Of a stretch of DNA of 64,000 bases, positions 18,031 through 26,006 are shown one piece after another. The DNA is from DATAAZ01 sp036259875 (GTDB lineage: Bacteria > Actinomycetota > Thermoleophilia > Gaiellales > Gaiellaceae). How positions within the stretch are numbered: the first letter of the stretch is position 1; every line of letters starts with the position of its first letter. Position numbers and translations under genes: made by a program. The notes beneath the pieces are model-generated. The model was not told the origin of the DNA. It saw only the letters and a list, made by a program, of their open reading frames with translations, and searched no databases. Location of the stretch: contig DATAAZ010000073.1 in NCBI GenBank assembly GCA_036259875.1, positions 51,531 to 115,530 on the forward strand, given 5' to 3'.

Positions 18031-18206
18031 ATGCCTGTCGTACGTGTATGAACTGCGGTCGGGCGACCAGAGCGTCTCGACGGGGCGGCTGACAAGCGAG
18101 CGCGAGCTTGGCCTCGGCGACGAGGTACGAGTCGCAGGGATGCTCGCCTCTGTCGGAAGAACTCAGCTGGGCAAACGGAGAACCGCGGCTAATTCCTCCA
18201 AGCTAG
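18031..18206 (+). pseudogene. Frameshifted remnant of a small conserved protein
   Basis: ATG at 18031 reads MPVVRV and then hits TGA. One base out of frame it continues YELRSGDQSVSTGRLTSER and LGLGDEVRVAGMLASVGRT, and after a second shift ends ANGEPRLIPPS before TAG at 18204. The three pieces joined make a plausible ~58-residue small beta protein of the kind seen as short actinobacterial hypotheticals. At least two indels have therefore broken the gene. A GTG at 18043 could restart translation, but the tail remains shifted. Confidence 0.45.
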
Positions 18207-18462
18207 GCTCGCTCCTCCGCGATGGCGACGGCGCGGCACGCTCGCTACGTGACCTCGCCGGTTGTTTCGTACTCCTGCTCCGTAGCAACCGACCTGCCCG
18301 CGCCCTCACGAAAGCGCAGGCGGGACATACAGGGAACGCGGAGACTGTGACGACGACCGAAGGAGCGTTGCCCGGCGCCGGCCCCGGGGTGCGCTGAAAC
18401 GGCCCCGGGGACCGCCGCGGGCGTGGACCCTCACGGCGTCGGTCGAGTAACCTCGTGAGCCG

Positions 18463-18723
18463 ATGGCAATCGCACTCGAAGTCGTCCTCGTAAGCGGGGA
18501 ACGACGAACCGTCTCGCTGCCCGTCCCGGCGGGATCGCTCGCGAACGCCCTCGCCCGGCTTGACGACTGGATCCCGACCGACGACGGCGGCTGGGTGCAG
18601 AAGAGCTTCATCGTCGAGGTGAGGCGCGTGGAGCGCGACCGAGACATGCCGCGAGGAAGCGCTGTCGAGTTCGAGCGTCTGAGCGACGCGGCGGAAACGC
18701 TGATGGATCAAGGACAGGGCTAG
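18463..18723 (+). CDS. Small hypothetical protein (86 aa)
   Basis: Soluble, with a beta-hairpin start (LEVVLVSGERRTVSLPVPAG), a short helix (LANALARLDDWIP) and a final helix (ERLSDAAETLMDQ). Composition is natural and unlike the shadow frames around it. No SD is clear before ATG 18463 and no family is recognised. It precedes the hemolysin III gene by 90 bases on the same strand. Confidence 0.55.
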   Translation: MAIALEVVLVSGERRTVSLPVPAGSLANALARLDDWIPTDDGGWVQKSFIVEVRRVERDRDMPRGSAVEFERLSDAAETLMDQGQG

Positions 18724-18812
18724 GGCGCCCCGTGCGACGTTAGCGACGGCCGCATCGTCGCGCGAGCGGAGAACTCTTCCGAGTTTGCCCGCGCGCCTTA
18801 TCTTTCGGCGTC

Positions 18813-19475
18813 GTGGCGTCCCGCGATCTCGAGACGGTCTCTGAACCGCGGGTGAAGCCGCGCCTGCGCGGCGCCTCGCACCAGTACGCCTTCATCCTCG
18901 CCCTCGTAGGGGGGACCGTGCTCGTCGCGGGTGTTGAGACGACACGCGCGCGGGCGGCGGTCGGGCTCTACGCGCTCAGCGTCCTGGCGATGTTCGGGTC
19001 GAGCGCCCTCTACCACCGAATCACCTGGCCGCCAGCACAGAGGCGAAAGCTCCGCCGCCTCGACCACGCGATGATCTACTTCCTCATCGCGGGCACGTAT
19101 ACGCCCTTCGGCACGCTCGCGCTTTCGGGAGGCGCGCGCATCCTCGTGCTCACGCTTGTCTGGGCGGGCGCGCTTGCCGGAATCGTGCTTGCGTTCACTT
19201 GGTCGAACCGGCCGGAATGGGTCGAGGTCGTCCTCGCTCTCGCGCTCGGCTGGATCGGTGTCGTCGTACTCCCCGAACTGGTCGACGAGATCGGGCTGGT
19301 AGCGGTCGGCCTCGTGCTCGCGGGAGGGGTGTTCTATACGGCGGGCTCGCTCGTGTACGCCCGGCGGAGGCCCGACCCGATTCCGGCAGTGTTCGGCTAT
19401 CACGAGCTCTTCCACGCGCTCGTCGTCATCGCCGTCGTCTGCCAGTACGCGGCGATCGCCTCCTTCGTTCTTTGA
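18813..19475 (+). CDS. Hemolysin III family (PAQR/YqfA-like) membrane protein
   Basis: 220 residues, GTG start, about seven transmembrane helices. Family hallmarks are visible: a conserved Ser/His region FGSSALYHR (about 64-72), RLDHAMIYFLIAGTYTPF (about 88-105), and the C-terminal GYHELFHALVVIA (about 194-206). These Ser/Asp/His residues form the metal-binding hydrolase site of the CREST/PAQR superfamily. Despite the name, most bacterial members are housekeeping membrane proteins rather than toxins. Monocistronic. Confidence 0.9.
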   Translation: MASRDLETVSEPRVKPRLRGASHQYAFILALVGGTVLVAGVETTRARAAVGLYALSVLAMFGSSALYHRITWPPAQRRKLRRLDHAMIYFLIAGTYTPFGTLALSGGARILVLTLVWAGALAGIVLAFTWSNRPEWVEVVLALALGWIGVVVLPELVDEIGLVAVGLVLAGGVFYTAGSLVYARRRPDPIPAVFGYHELFHALVVIAVVCQYAAIASFVL

Positions 19476-19524
19476 TACTGGCGAACTTCCTGGCGAATTG
19501 GGCCGAGAATCGCTTTTGTCGGGT

Positions 19525-19583
19525 CTCGGAAGCCGCTAGAGGTCAGTGGCCTCTCGAGGGTTCGAATCGCTCCGCCTCCGCCT
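19525..19583 (+). pseudogene. Second tRNA 3'-half remnant (long variable arm type)
   Basis: Within the 333-base gap 19476-19808. The block reads as a variable arm (GAGG-TCAGTGG-CCTC), a T-arm with one mispair (GAGGG-TTCGAAT-CGCTC) and a GC-rich acceptor end. No D-arm or 5' acceptor precedes it. Sequence differs from the Ser(TGA) remnant, so it derives from another class II tRNA (Ser or Leu). The rest of the gap holds nothing recognisable. Confidence 0.5.
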
Positions 19584-19808
19584 TCTTGTCCGTCGTTGTG
19601 AGAAGACACGCGTCGGAACGAACACAAGTCCGGCGCGTGCGCTCCGAGGCGCCGAGGCGCCCTCGATCGGGCGCCGCCGACGCCGGCGCGGTTCGGCCTT
19701 GTTGCCCGCCCGCGGCTTACGCGGTTCCCCGGTCACTCGCTCCGCACGTAGCCTTCGTAGCGACGCAGCCCAACGAGCGGACGCGCACACGATCCGAGAA
19801 AGGACTTG

Positions 19809-19979
19809 ATGGGGAGTTCCAAGCGACAGACGACCATGGCGAAGATCGCGCGGGAAAGGAAAGTCCAGGAGCGCCGCGAGAAGAAACGTGAGAAGAAGCA
19901 GGCGGCGCGCGACGCGAAAGCGGCCGACGGCATCGTGGTCGAACAGAGGACCGAGGGCGAGATTCGCGACGCCGAGTAG
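19809..19979 (+). CDS. Small basic conserved protein (56 aa)
   Basis: Starts MGSSKRQTTMAKIARERK, followed by an uninterrupted Lys/Arg/Glu helix (about residues 12-38) and an acidic tail ending RDAE. GAAAGGA about five bases before the ATG is a good SD. Small proteins with this MGSSKRQTTMAK-type start are familiar in actinobacterial genomes, without known function. The highly charged helix suggests nucleic-acid or ribosome association; this is inference. Confidence 0.7.
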   Translation: MGSSKRQTTMAKIARERKVQERREKKREKKQAARDAKAADGIVVEQRTEGEIRDAE

Positions 19980-20506
19980 CGACGCGGGCAGCGGGGAGCC
20001 GCTTTCTCGAGCTCGCGGCCGCTAACAGTCGGCGTCAATCAGCCTCTTAGCCAGCCTTTGGCGTCTCTTAGTCAGCCTTGGGCGTCGCTTGCTGGCGCTC
20101 GCTGTCGCGCCGTGGGGCGCGTATCGCCCAGTCTCCATGCGGGTTTTTATGGGTCGTAGTCCGGCAGATGGGATGAGAGGCGCGGGCGGCCTGCTCTCTG
20201 GAGCTACGAAGGGCCTATGGAGATCGCGCGAAGAACGAGCGTAACGACTCCCACGATCAAGGCAAGCATCACCGCGACGCCGAGCGCGATCAGAGCGGCG
20301 TATCCGAGTTGAGCTCGAGGACTATCCCGCGACAAGTGCCTAGACGATCACGGCGGCGGTGATGAGAAAGAAGAAGGCTCCGACTGCTGGCGCTGTCGCG
20401 TTTGCGCTTGCTGGCGCAGCGTGGCTTGTGTCGTCTTTCGCCGAGACACGAGGACCGGACAGGGTGGACTGGACTGAGGCTCCCGCTCGGCTCGTCCTGG
20501 AGCTCG
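19980..20506. other. Intergenic region with tandem repeat and CATGCGGG motif
   Basis: No solid gene. Besides the tandem repeat it has CCATGCGGGTTTTT at 20135-20148, a motif also beside tRNA remnants and at the cassette edge near 47.56 kb. A minus-strand frame 20335-20204 (TTG start, 43 residues, one transmembrane helix ALIALGVAVMLALIVGVVTL) could be a small membrane protein, at low confidence. Confidence 0.4.
20047..20088 (+). repeat. Two tandem 21-bp units
   Basis: TTAGCCAGCCTTTGGCGTCTC at 20047-20067 is followed directly by a second unit at 20068-20088 with 18 of 21 bases identical. A partial third unit (GGCGTCAATCAGCCTC) lies just before, at about 20031. Non-coding. Confidence 0.6.
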
Positions 20507-23005
20507 CTACCTGAGGAACTGGAAGTTGGCGCGATGGTACGTGCCGTCGACCAGCTTGACGATCAGCTGGCGGCAGCTTCCCGCCCACGTGCTCTGCGTC
20601 TTCCAGTTGTAGATGTATTGGTGGGTCAGCGGGTCGTACTTCAGGCCGCTGACCGTCGCGGTCGAGTACTCCTCGATCGCATCCGTCGTCGAAGCTCCAC
20701 ACGCGATTGCGCCCGACTGCGGGTAGCCCGACTCGAAGATCGAGAGGCCCTGATCGCCGGCGAGGCTGAACTTGACCGGGATCGTGCTGCCGGCCTTCGC
20801 CTTGTTGAACACGTAGTTGCCGTTCGCGTCGCCGTTGTCGATCGGCTGGAAGAAGCCCGTCCAGTCGTAGACGACGCTGTAGGTCGCCGAGGCGCTCGCG
20901 CCGTTCCCGGCGTTGTCGGTCGCGTGACAGGCGACCGTCTTCGAGCCGACACTGGTCGTCACGACCGCATCGCAGCCCATGTTCGCCGCGTCGATGCCAG
21001 AGGTGGTGTCGCTCGCGCCGGGGCTCCCCGTCGCCGAGCCGTGGAGGACGACCGGATTCGGCGACACGGTCGGATTGAGCGTCGGGTTCGTGTCGTCGAA
21101 CGCGAAGCGCACCGTCTCGGAGGCGCTGTTGCCAGCCTTGTCAGTGCAGCTCCTCGCCGCTGACGCCGTGGCGCTGTCGGGGCCGCTGTAGAGCGAGGTT
21201 TCGCAGGTGTCGATCCCACTCAGGGCGTCCGTCCCGCTCGCGGAGACGACGACGGGGGCGTTGTACCAGCCGTTGTGGTCGGGTCCCCGGCCGAGCGAAG
21301 CAGAGACGGATGGATGCGTCTTATCGATGTTGATGTTCAAGACGGTGTGGCTCGCCGTGTTTCCGGCGTTGTCCGCGCAGTGACCGGTCGCCGACTGGCC
21401 CGCGCCCTCGTACTGGAAGAACGCGTTGTCGCCGGCGCCGGCAGGGCCGGAGAGATCGTCGGAGCAGCTCCACTCGAGTGAGACGTCCGTGTTGTTCCAG
21501 CCGTTCGCATTCGCAGGCGTCCGGCCGACCAGCTGGATGACGGGCGCGTCCTTGTCGACCTTGATGTTGATCACGTTGCTCGTCGCCGCGTTTCCGGCGA
21601 CGTCGGAAACGCTGCGCGAGACGTCGACGCCACTCACGTCCGTATTACTCGCCTGCACGACGTCGCTCGGGCAGGAACCTTCGAGACCGGACGCCGGCTG
21701 ACCGCCGTCGGAGCATTCGAAGTGGACGGTGACCGTCTCGTTCGTCCACGTGCCGGACACGTAGGGGCCGCTCGGCGTGCTAGCCGAAGCGGTGATGACG
21801 GGGGCGTCCCTGTCGATCTTGACGACTGCCGACGCCGAGCTCGTGTTCCCGGCGCGGTCCGCGGTAGACCCGCTCGCCGTGTAGACGCCGTTCGCGTCGT
21901 ACACCTGCGAGGCCGGACAGCCGACGGCGGGGTCGATCCCGCTCAGGTTGTCGCTGCACTCGTAGGCGACCGTAACCTCCGTGTTGTTCCAGCCTGCTCC
22001 GTTCGCGGGGATGGAGCGACTTGCCGAGATCGTCGGCGGCGTGGCGTCGCGCTTGATGCTGACGACGACCGGCCCCGCGAGACCGCCCGCGCTCGATCCC
22101 GAGCACGCGTACGACTCCTCTGCCTGGTCAGCGGTGATCGTCTCGTCGACGCAGCCCGTCGTCGAAAGCGAGAACGGCGACTGCGGCTCGCTGACCGTCC
22201 AGGTCACGCTGACGTCGCTCCTGTACCAGCCGCCATTCCCGTCGGGGGACGCCGGGTCCAACACGTGGCTGATCACGGGCGCAGAGGGATCGACGATCCC
22301 ATACGTCTCGGACGCCTCCACGTGGAGACCTCCTGCGTCCGTGTACGAGCATGACGCCGTCTGCTCGCCGATGCCGTCGAGGTGGTTGGGCCCGACGACC
22401 GGGCCGAGCGTCGCCGCGAACGACGAGTTGCCGTCCTCCGCATCCGTCACCTGACAGGTCGCGACGGGCACGGCACCCTTCGCATAGATCGCGCCGCCCG
22501 CGACGCCGGCCACTGCCACCTGTGGCGGAGTGTTCGGAGGCGGCGCGACGTTGACGGTGAACGTCGCCGGGGCGAAGTTGAAGGTCGCGCCCGTCGTATT
22601 CGCAACCTGGCTGACGGAGATCGTGGCCGAACCGACTTCATGCGGCGTGACGCTGACGATCGGCCCCGCCGGCTCGGTCACGCAGCTTGTGAAGGTGATG
22701 GAAGTCGGGCTCACTGTCGCGACAGCCGGGTTGCTCGACGCGATCGAGACTTGCAGCGTCGTCGAGCCCGTGAGGTTGCACCCGTTCTTCCCGTCGCCGT
22801 TTCGCGGAACGACATAGAGCCGGGTCGTCCCGTCCGTGCCTCCCCTTACGAGCGGCATGACCTCGGCGGCCGCGTCGACGGTGGGGTCGATGTTGTTGGT
22901 GATGTCGTCCGCGGCGGCCCCCACCGCAAGGAGTCCGGCGCCCATCACTGTCGCGAAGACGAGGCCCAGCCGCCCTCCTCGCCTCACGTGTCTTGGTCTG
23001 GCCAC
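20507..23005 (-). CDS. Large secreted protein with repeated Ig-like modules and C-terminal PxKF domain
   Basis: 832 residues. Signal peptide at residues 1-33 (hydrophobic LGLVFATVMGAGLLAVG). An N-terminal beta-rich region is followed by about five repeats of 80-90 residues. Each begins with a GW-N-T or GWY motif (GAGWNNTEVTVAYEC, ANGWNNTDVSLEWSC, HNGWYNAPVVVSA) and carries a Cys pair and a DKAGN/DRAGN motif; these are bacterial Ig-like modules. The C-terminus (FNKAKAGSTIPVKFSLAGD) is the PxKF module of many actinobacterial secreted proteins. Probably a cell-surface or matrix protein. The protein at 40274 uses the same modules. Confidence 0.85.
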   Translation of the reverse strand: MARPRHVRRGGRLGLVFATVMGAGLLAVGAAADDITNNIDPTVDAAAEVMPLVRGGTDGTTRLYVVPRNGDGKNGCNLTGSTTLQVSIASSNPAVATVSPTSITFTSCVTEPAGPIVSVTPHEVGSATISVSQVANTTGATFNFAPATFTVNVAPPPNTPPQVAVAGVAGGAIYAKGAVPVATCQVTDAEDGNSSFAATLGPVVGPNHLDGIGEQTASCSYTDAGGLHVEASETYGIVDPSAPVISHVLDPASPDGNGGWYRSDVSVTWTVSEPQSPFSLSTTGCVDETITADQAEESYACSGSSAGGLAGPVVVSIKRDATPPTISASRSIPANGAGWNNTEVTVAYECSDNLSGIDPAVGCPASQVYDANGVYTASGSTADRAGNTSSASAVVKIDRDAPVITASASTPSGPYVSGTWTNETVTVHFECSDGGQPASGLEGSCPSDVVQASNTDVSGVDVSRSVSDVAGNAATSNVINIKVDKDAPVIQLVGRTPANANGWNNTDVSLEWSCSDDLSGPAGAGDNAFFQYEGAGQSATGHCADNAGNTASHTVLNINIDKTHPSVSASLGRGPDHNGWYNAPVVVSASGTDALSGIDTCETSLYSGPDSATASAARSCTDKAGNSASETVRFAFDDTNPTLNPTVSPNPVVLHGSATGSPGASDTTSGIDAANMGCDAVVTTSVGSKTVACHATDNAGNGASASATYSVVYDWTGFFQPIDNGDANGNYVFNKAKAGSTIPVKFSLAGDQGLSIFESGYPQSGAIACGASTTDAIEEYSTATVSGLKYDPLTHQYIYNWKTQSTWAGSCRQLIVKLVDGTYHRANFQFLR

Positions 23006-23394
23006 AGGTTCCTTTCTTGGAGCGTGACGATTGCCGGACCATCACGGGGCCCGGGAGGTTTGCGTCCTATTGGTCATGCGAGCAGAGGAATCCGCTCCTT
23101 TCCCCACCCGCGCGTACGGACCGTGCAGTCCGATCGGTGGGTCCGGTCAGACGCGGGCGAGACCCGCGCGAGGCGAGACGAGCGCGCCCGCGCGCGCGTG
23201 TGGCTACGTACGCGTGCGGCGATAACTGCCGCACGGAGCCGATGTGGGGCACGTCTTAAGACAACGAAATCAGCGCTCTGGCGGCGAGCGGATGACCGCG
23301 CGGCTCGCGACGATCGCACCGCAGCGATACCGCCGGGCGACGCTTCCGATTTTTGGCCGAGCGCGGCCCTGCCGATACGCATGCCGTGCCTGCC
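23006..23394. other. Divergent promoter region, no gene seen
   Basis: The 389 bases between the divergent secreted-protein and lipoprotein genes contain only shadow-type frames. Promoters for both presumably lie here; no clear operator palindrome was found. Confidence 0.4.
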
Positions 23395-24567
23395 ATGCGC
23401 ACTCTCGGCTCGTCGCTGCCCGCGGCGATCGTGCCGCTCCTGGCCGTCGTGGTCACGGCCTGTGGGGGCCCGGCGAATCCCGCGAACAGCGAGCAATACC
23501 CACTCATCGACGCCAGCTCGCCCGCGACGGCGACGGGCTACGAGACGGATCCAAGCCCGAGCTGCGAGCGCGCGATGGCTACGTTCCACGACGGAAGCGA
23601 GCCGCCGCGACGGCCGGTTGTCGTTGCACCAGCGCCGGGGCTCCGAGCCGTGGCGGTGACGGAACACACGACCCGCCTCGAATGGCGGTTTCACGATCTC
23701 CCCGACGATTGCCGACCCGTTCAGCTCCTCGTCTCGGTCGTGGCCCGTGGACAGTCGCCGCCGACGACAGAACGGCTGAAGATCGATGGCGTCGCGGGGA
23801 GTGCCGAACTCACATACCCCGACTTCCTCCCGGCACCCGACGTTGCGCTCGCAAGCGCGTACTCCCGCGAGGGTCACAGGAGCCGCACCGTCGCGGTCCT
23901 CATACGGCGGTCACCGGATACGCCACCGGATCCGCCTGAACCCCCGCCGCGAGTCACCGCACCCGCCGCTGCCCCGGTGAGCTGTCGTGGGCCGGCGACG
24001 GTCGTCGACGATCCGGCCGGCGACATTCTCACGTATGCCGTGGGGTCACCGCCGGCGCCGGTTGCCGAGCTCACCGGCGCGATGTCGGGGATCGACCTCA
24101 CGCGCGCCGCGTTCCAGATCGACGGCCGAACGGTCTGCGCGACGTTTGCGTTCGCGCAGCCGCCCGCAGCGGACACGGTCCAACTGACGCTCACGTTGCG
24201 AGATGTCAAGACGCCGCCATGCTGTGCTTCTCTGCGCTTCCGACGTACCGCCGGACGCTTGGAGGTGGGCCACTTCACCGTCGATGCCGACGGCGCCTAC
24301 CGGCTCGCGCCTGTGCCCAACGCGGGCGCGTCGCTTCGCGAGAAGACGCTGGTCATCACCGGCACCTTTCCTCCCCCGAGCGCGTGGCAAATGCAATCTC
24401 GCCGGATGCCCGCCGCCGAAGACATCGGCTGGAGCGTCTCGACCGCCTACTCCCCGGAGAGGCACGGCCGCTCGTACGGCGACTGGCTGCCCGGCTACCG
24501 AGAGGCGGGTGAGCCGGTCATCCGACACCGCGACGGCGCAACGGTCACGCCGGGCGCGGCGGGCTAG
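23395..24567 (+). CDS. Putative lipoprotein of unknown function
   Basis: Start placed at ATG 23395 because it opens a lipoprotein signal: RTLGSSLPAAIVPLLAVVV then the lipobox VTAC|GG (Cys at about residue 23). The mature part (about 368 residues) has a fibronectin-III-like stretch (APGLRAVAVTEHTTRLEWRF), a Pro-rich linker (PPDPPEPPPR), then a second beta domain (DDPAGDILTYAV and DLTRAAFQIDGRTVCATFAF) resembling beta-sandwich sugar-binding or dockerin-adjacent domains. Predicted to be anchored outside the membrane; no enzymatic motif is visible. Confidence 0.65.
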   Translation: MRTLGSSLPAAIVPLLAVVVTACGGPANPANSEQYPLIDASSPATATGYETDPSPSCERAMATFHDGSEPPRRPVVVAPAPGLRAVAVTEHTTRLEWRFHDLPDDCRPVQLLVSVVARGQSPPTTERLKIDGVAGSAELTYPDFLPAPDVALASAYSREGHRSRTVAVLIRRSPDTPPDPPEPPPRVTAPAAAPVSCRGPATVVDDPAGDILTYAVGSPPAPVAELTGAMSGIDLTRAAFQIDGRTVCATFAFAQPPAADTVQLTLTLRDVKTPPCCASLRFRRTAGRLEVGHFTVDADGAYRLAPVPNAGASLREKTLVITGTFPPPSAWQMQSRRMPAAEDIGWSVSTAYSPERHGRSYGDWLPGYREAGEPVIRHRDGATVTPGAAG

Positions 24568-24590
24568 CCGCTCGCCAGGCGCTCATCGAC

Positions 24591-24665
24591 TGGAAACCGC
24601 TACGCCGTGCTGAGCGGTCTCGTGGGTCGACCCCATTCCCGCCGCTTCCCATGCGGGTTTCTGAG
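24591..24665 (+). pseudogene. Degraded copy of the tRNA-Ser 3' half
   Basis: About 60 of 75 bases match the block at 14139-14214, including AAACCGCTA, GCCGTGCTGAGCGGTCTCGT and the trailing CCATGCGGGTTT. The T-arm is broken (TTCGAATCCCAC has become TCGACCCCAT). The two copies are in direct orientation and bracket 10.4 kb. Confidence 0.65.
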
Positions 24666-24847
24666 GCTCGATGCGGCTGGACGCCGGAGCCGTCGAGCAA
24701 GAACGCGGGAACCCAGGTAGCGCCGACCGTAGTCCCGCCCGCCTCATCGTCGTGGGTCGTCAAAAAGCGGCCGCGACCACCGCATTCGGGGTGAGAGCGC
24801 GTCCCGCCGCGGGTATCAGGGCTTTTGAGCGTGGAGGGAGGGCAGTC

Positions 24848-25219
24848 ATGGCGAGCGATCTTTGGACGTATCCCGAGCAGGTACGCCGGGGGAGGGCCGG
24901 CATCGGAGCTGAGGTCGAGGAGCTCGACCTGACCAAGTTCTCAGCGGAGGCGACCGACGGCGACGTAGGAAAGGTGGACTCCGCGAGCTACGAGCCGGGG
25001 GCGAGCTTCATCGTCGTCGACACCGGCCCCTTGGTTCTCGGCAAAAAGGTCCTCGTTCCGGCGGGGCTCGTACGCTCGATCGACGACGTCGGGCAGACCG
25101 TCGAGATCGATCTCGCGAAGGATCAGGTCGAGAACGCACCAGGCGTCGACGAGGAGCGGATCCGCGACGAGAGCTACCGAGCCGAGCTGAGCCGGTATTA
25201 CACAGACGTCTCGCGCTGA
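24848..25219 (+). CDS. PRC-barrel domain protein
   Basis: 123 residues from ATG 24848, preceded by GGAGGGAGG. The centre reads as a PRC barrel: GDVGKVDSASYEPGASFIVV, GKKVLVPAGLVRSIDDVGQT and VEIDLAKDQVENAPGVD, ending with a tyrosine-bearing tail YRAELSRYYTD. PRC-barrel proteins occur in RNA processing (RimM) and as small stress-linked proteins; this stand-alone form is of the latter type. Role unknown. Confidence 0.8.
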   Translation: MASDLWTYPEQVRRGRAGIGAEVEELDLTKFSAEATDGDVGKVDSASYEPGASFIVVDTGPLVLGKKVLVPAGLVRSIDDVGQTVEIDLAKDQVENAPGVDEERIRDESYRAELSRYYTDVSR

Positions 25220-25483
25220 CAGCGGCGGCGGAGCTGCGCCGCGCGGGACGGGCCACGGGAGACAGCTCGGCGCCGCGGGGCCCCGGCACCGCTGGCGAGT
25301 CGCCGAGTCACGGCCCGTCGCTGTGTGCGGCTCGGAGGCGAATCCGCGCCGCAAGATCGGCGAGCTCACCGATGCTTGCCAGTGCGACGGGTGCCAGCCT
25401 GCGGAGCGACGTGAGCGCACGCCAAATGAGCTCGGCCGCGAGCCGCGCGTGCGGTCGAGAGCGACTGAGATTGGAGGAGGAGC

Positions 25484-25906
25484 ATGGCAGCGCAGCTGAA
25501 CGTGGTGGGCAAGCAGCGCGAAACGATCAACCGGCATGACGCGGCCGCATTCGCGGCGATCTACGCCCCCGACGCGGTCGTCAGAGATCCGCAGTACCCC
25601 GAGCCGCTGCGGGGAACGGCGGCGGTCGAGAGGGACATCGCCGACTTCTTTGCGGCCTTTCCCGACCTCGATGCGAGCGTCGAGCGCCCGATCGTGGACG
25701 GCACGACGTACGCCTTCGAGGTCACGATGCACGCGACGCACAGCGGTCCGCTGCGCGGCGCCGAAGGCGAAATCCCGGCCACGAACAAGGTCGTCGAGCT
25801 ACGCATTGGCGTCTTCGCCAAGCTCGACGAGCAGGGTCGCATCCGCGAAGAGCGGCGCTACTACGACCTCGCGTCGCTGCTTGGCCAACTCGGCGTCATG
25901 CAGTGA
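25484..25906 (+). CDS. SnoaL-like / NTF2-fold protein
   Basis: 140 residues with a strong SD (GGAGGAGGAG directly before ATG). The pattern is the SnoaL-like cone-shaped alpha+beta barrel: INRHDAAAFAAIYAPDAVVR, PEPLRGTAAVERDIADFFAA and FPDLDASVERPIVDGTTYAF, then a central HATHSGPLRG. Members include polyketide cyclases and many uncharacterised isomerase-like proteins. No pathway neighbours are present, so substrate is unknown. Confidence 0.85.
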   Translation: MAAQLNVVGKQRETINRHDAAAFAAIYAPDAVVRDPQYPEPLRGTAAVERDIADFFAAFPDLDASVERPIVDGTTYAFEVTMHATHSGPLRGAEGEIPATNKVVELRIGVFAKLDEQGRIREERRYYDLASLLGQLGVMQ

Positions 25907-26006
25907 CGGTCGGCCCCGGTAGATCGTTCGCGAGCGAACTCGCCTGCAGCACACGAGCGCCCGCCCGGGCCGCGACCGGGCGGACGCTCGTCTGCGCTCC
26001 ACTCCG

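Noticed and set aside
19400..19790. Minus-strand ORFs with GGAIRTLERPL
   Set aside because: Antisense reading of the tRNA fragment at 19525-19583.
20340..20702. 120-residue minus-strand ORF ending GAFFFLITAAVIV
   Set aside because: Mostly a shadow of the 3' end of the large secreted protein; only the last 14 residues are hydrophobic and no independent start is credible.
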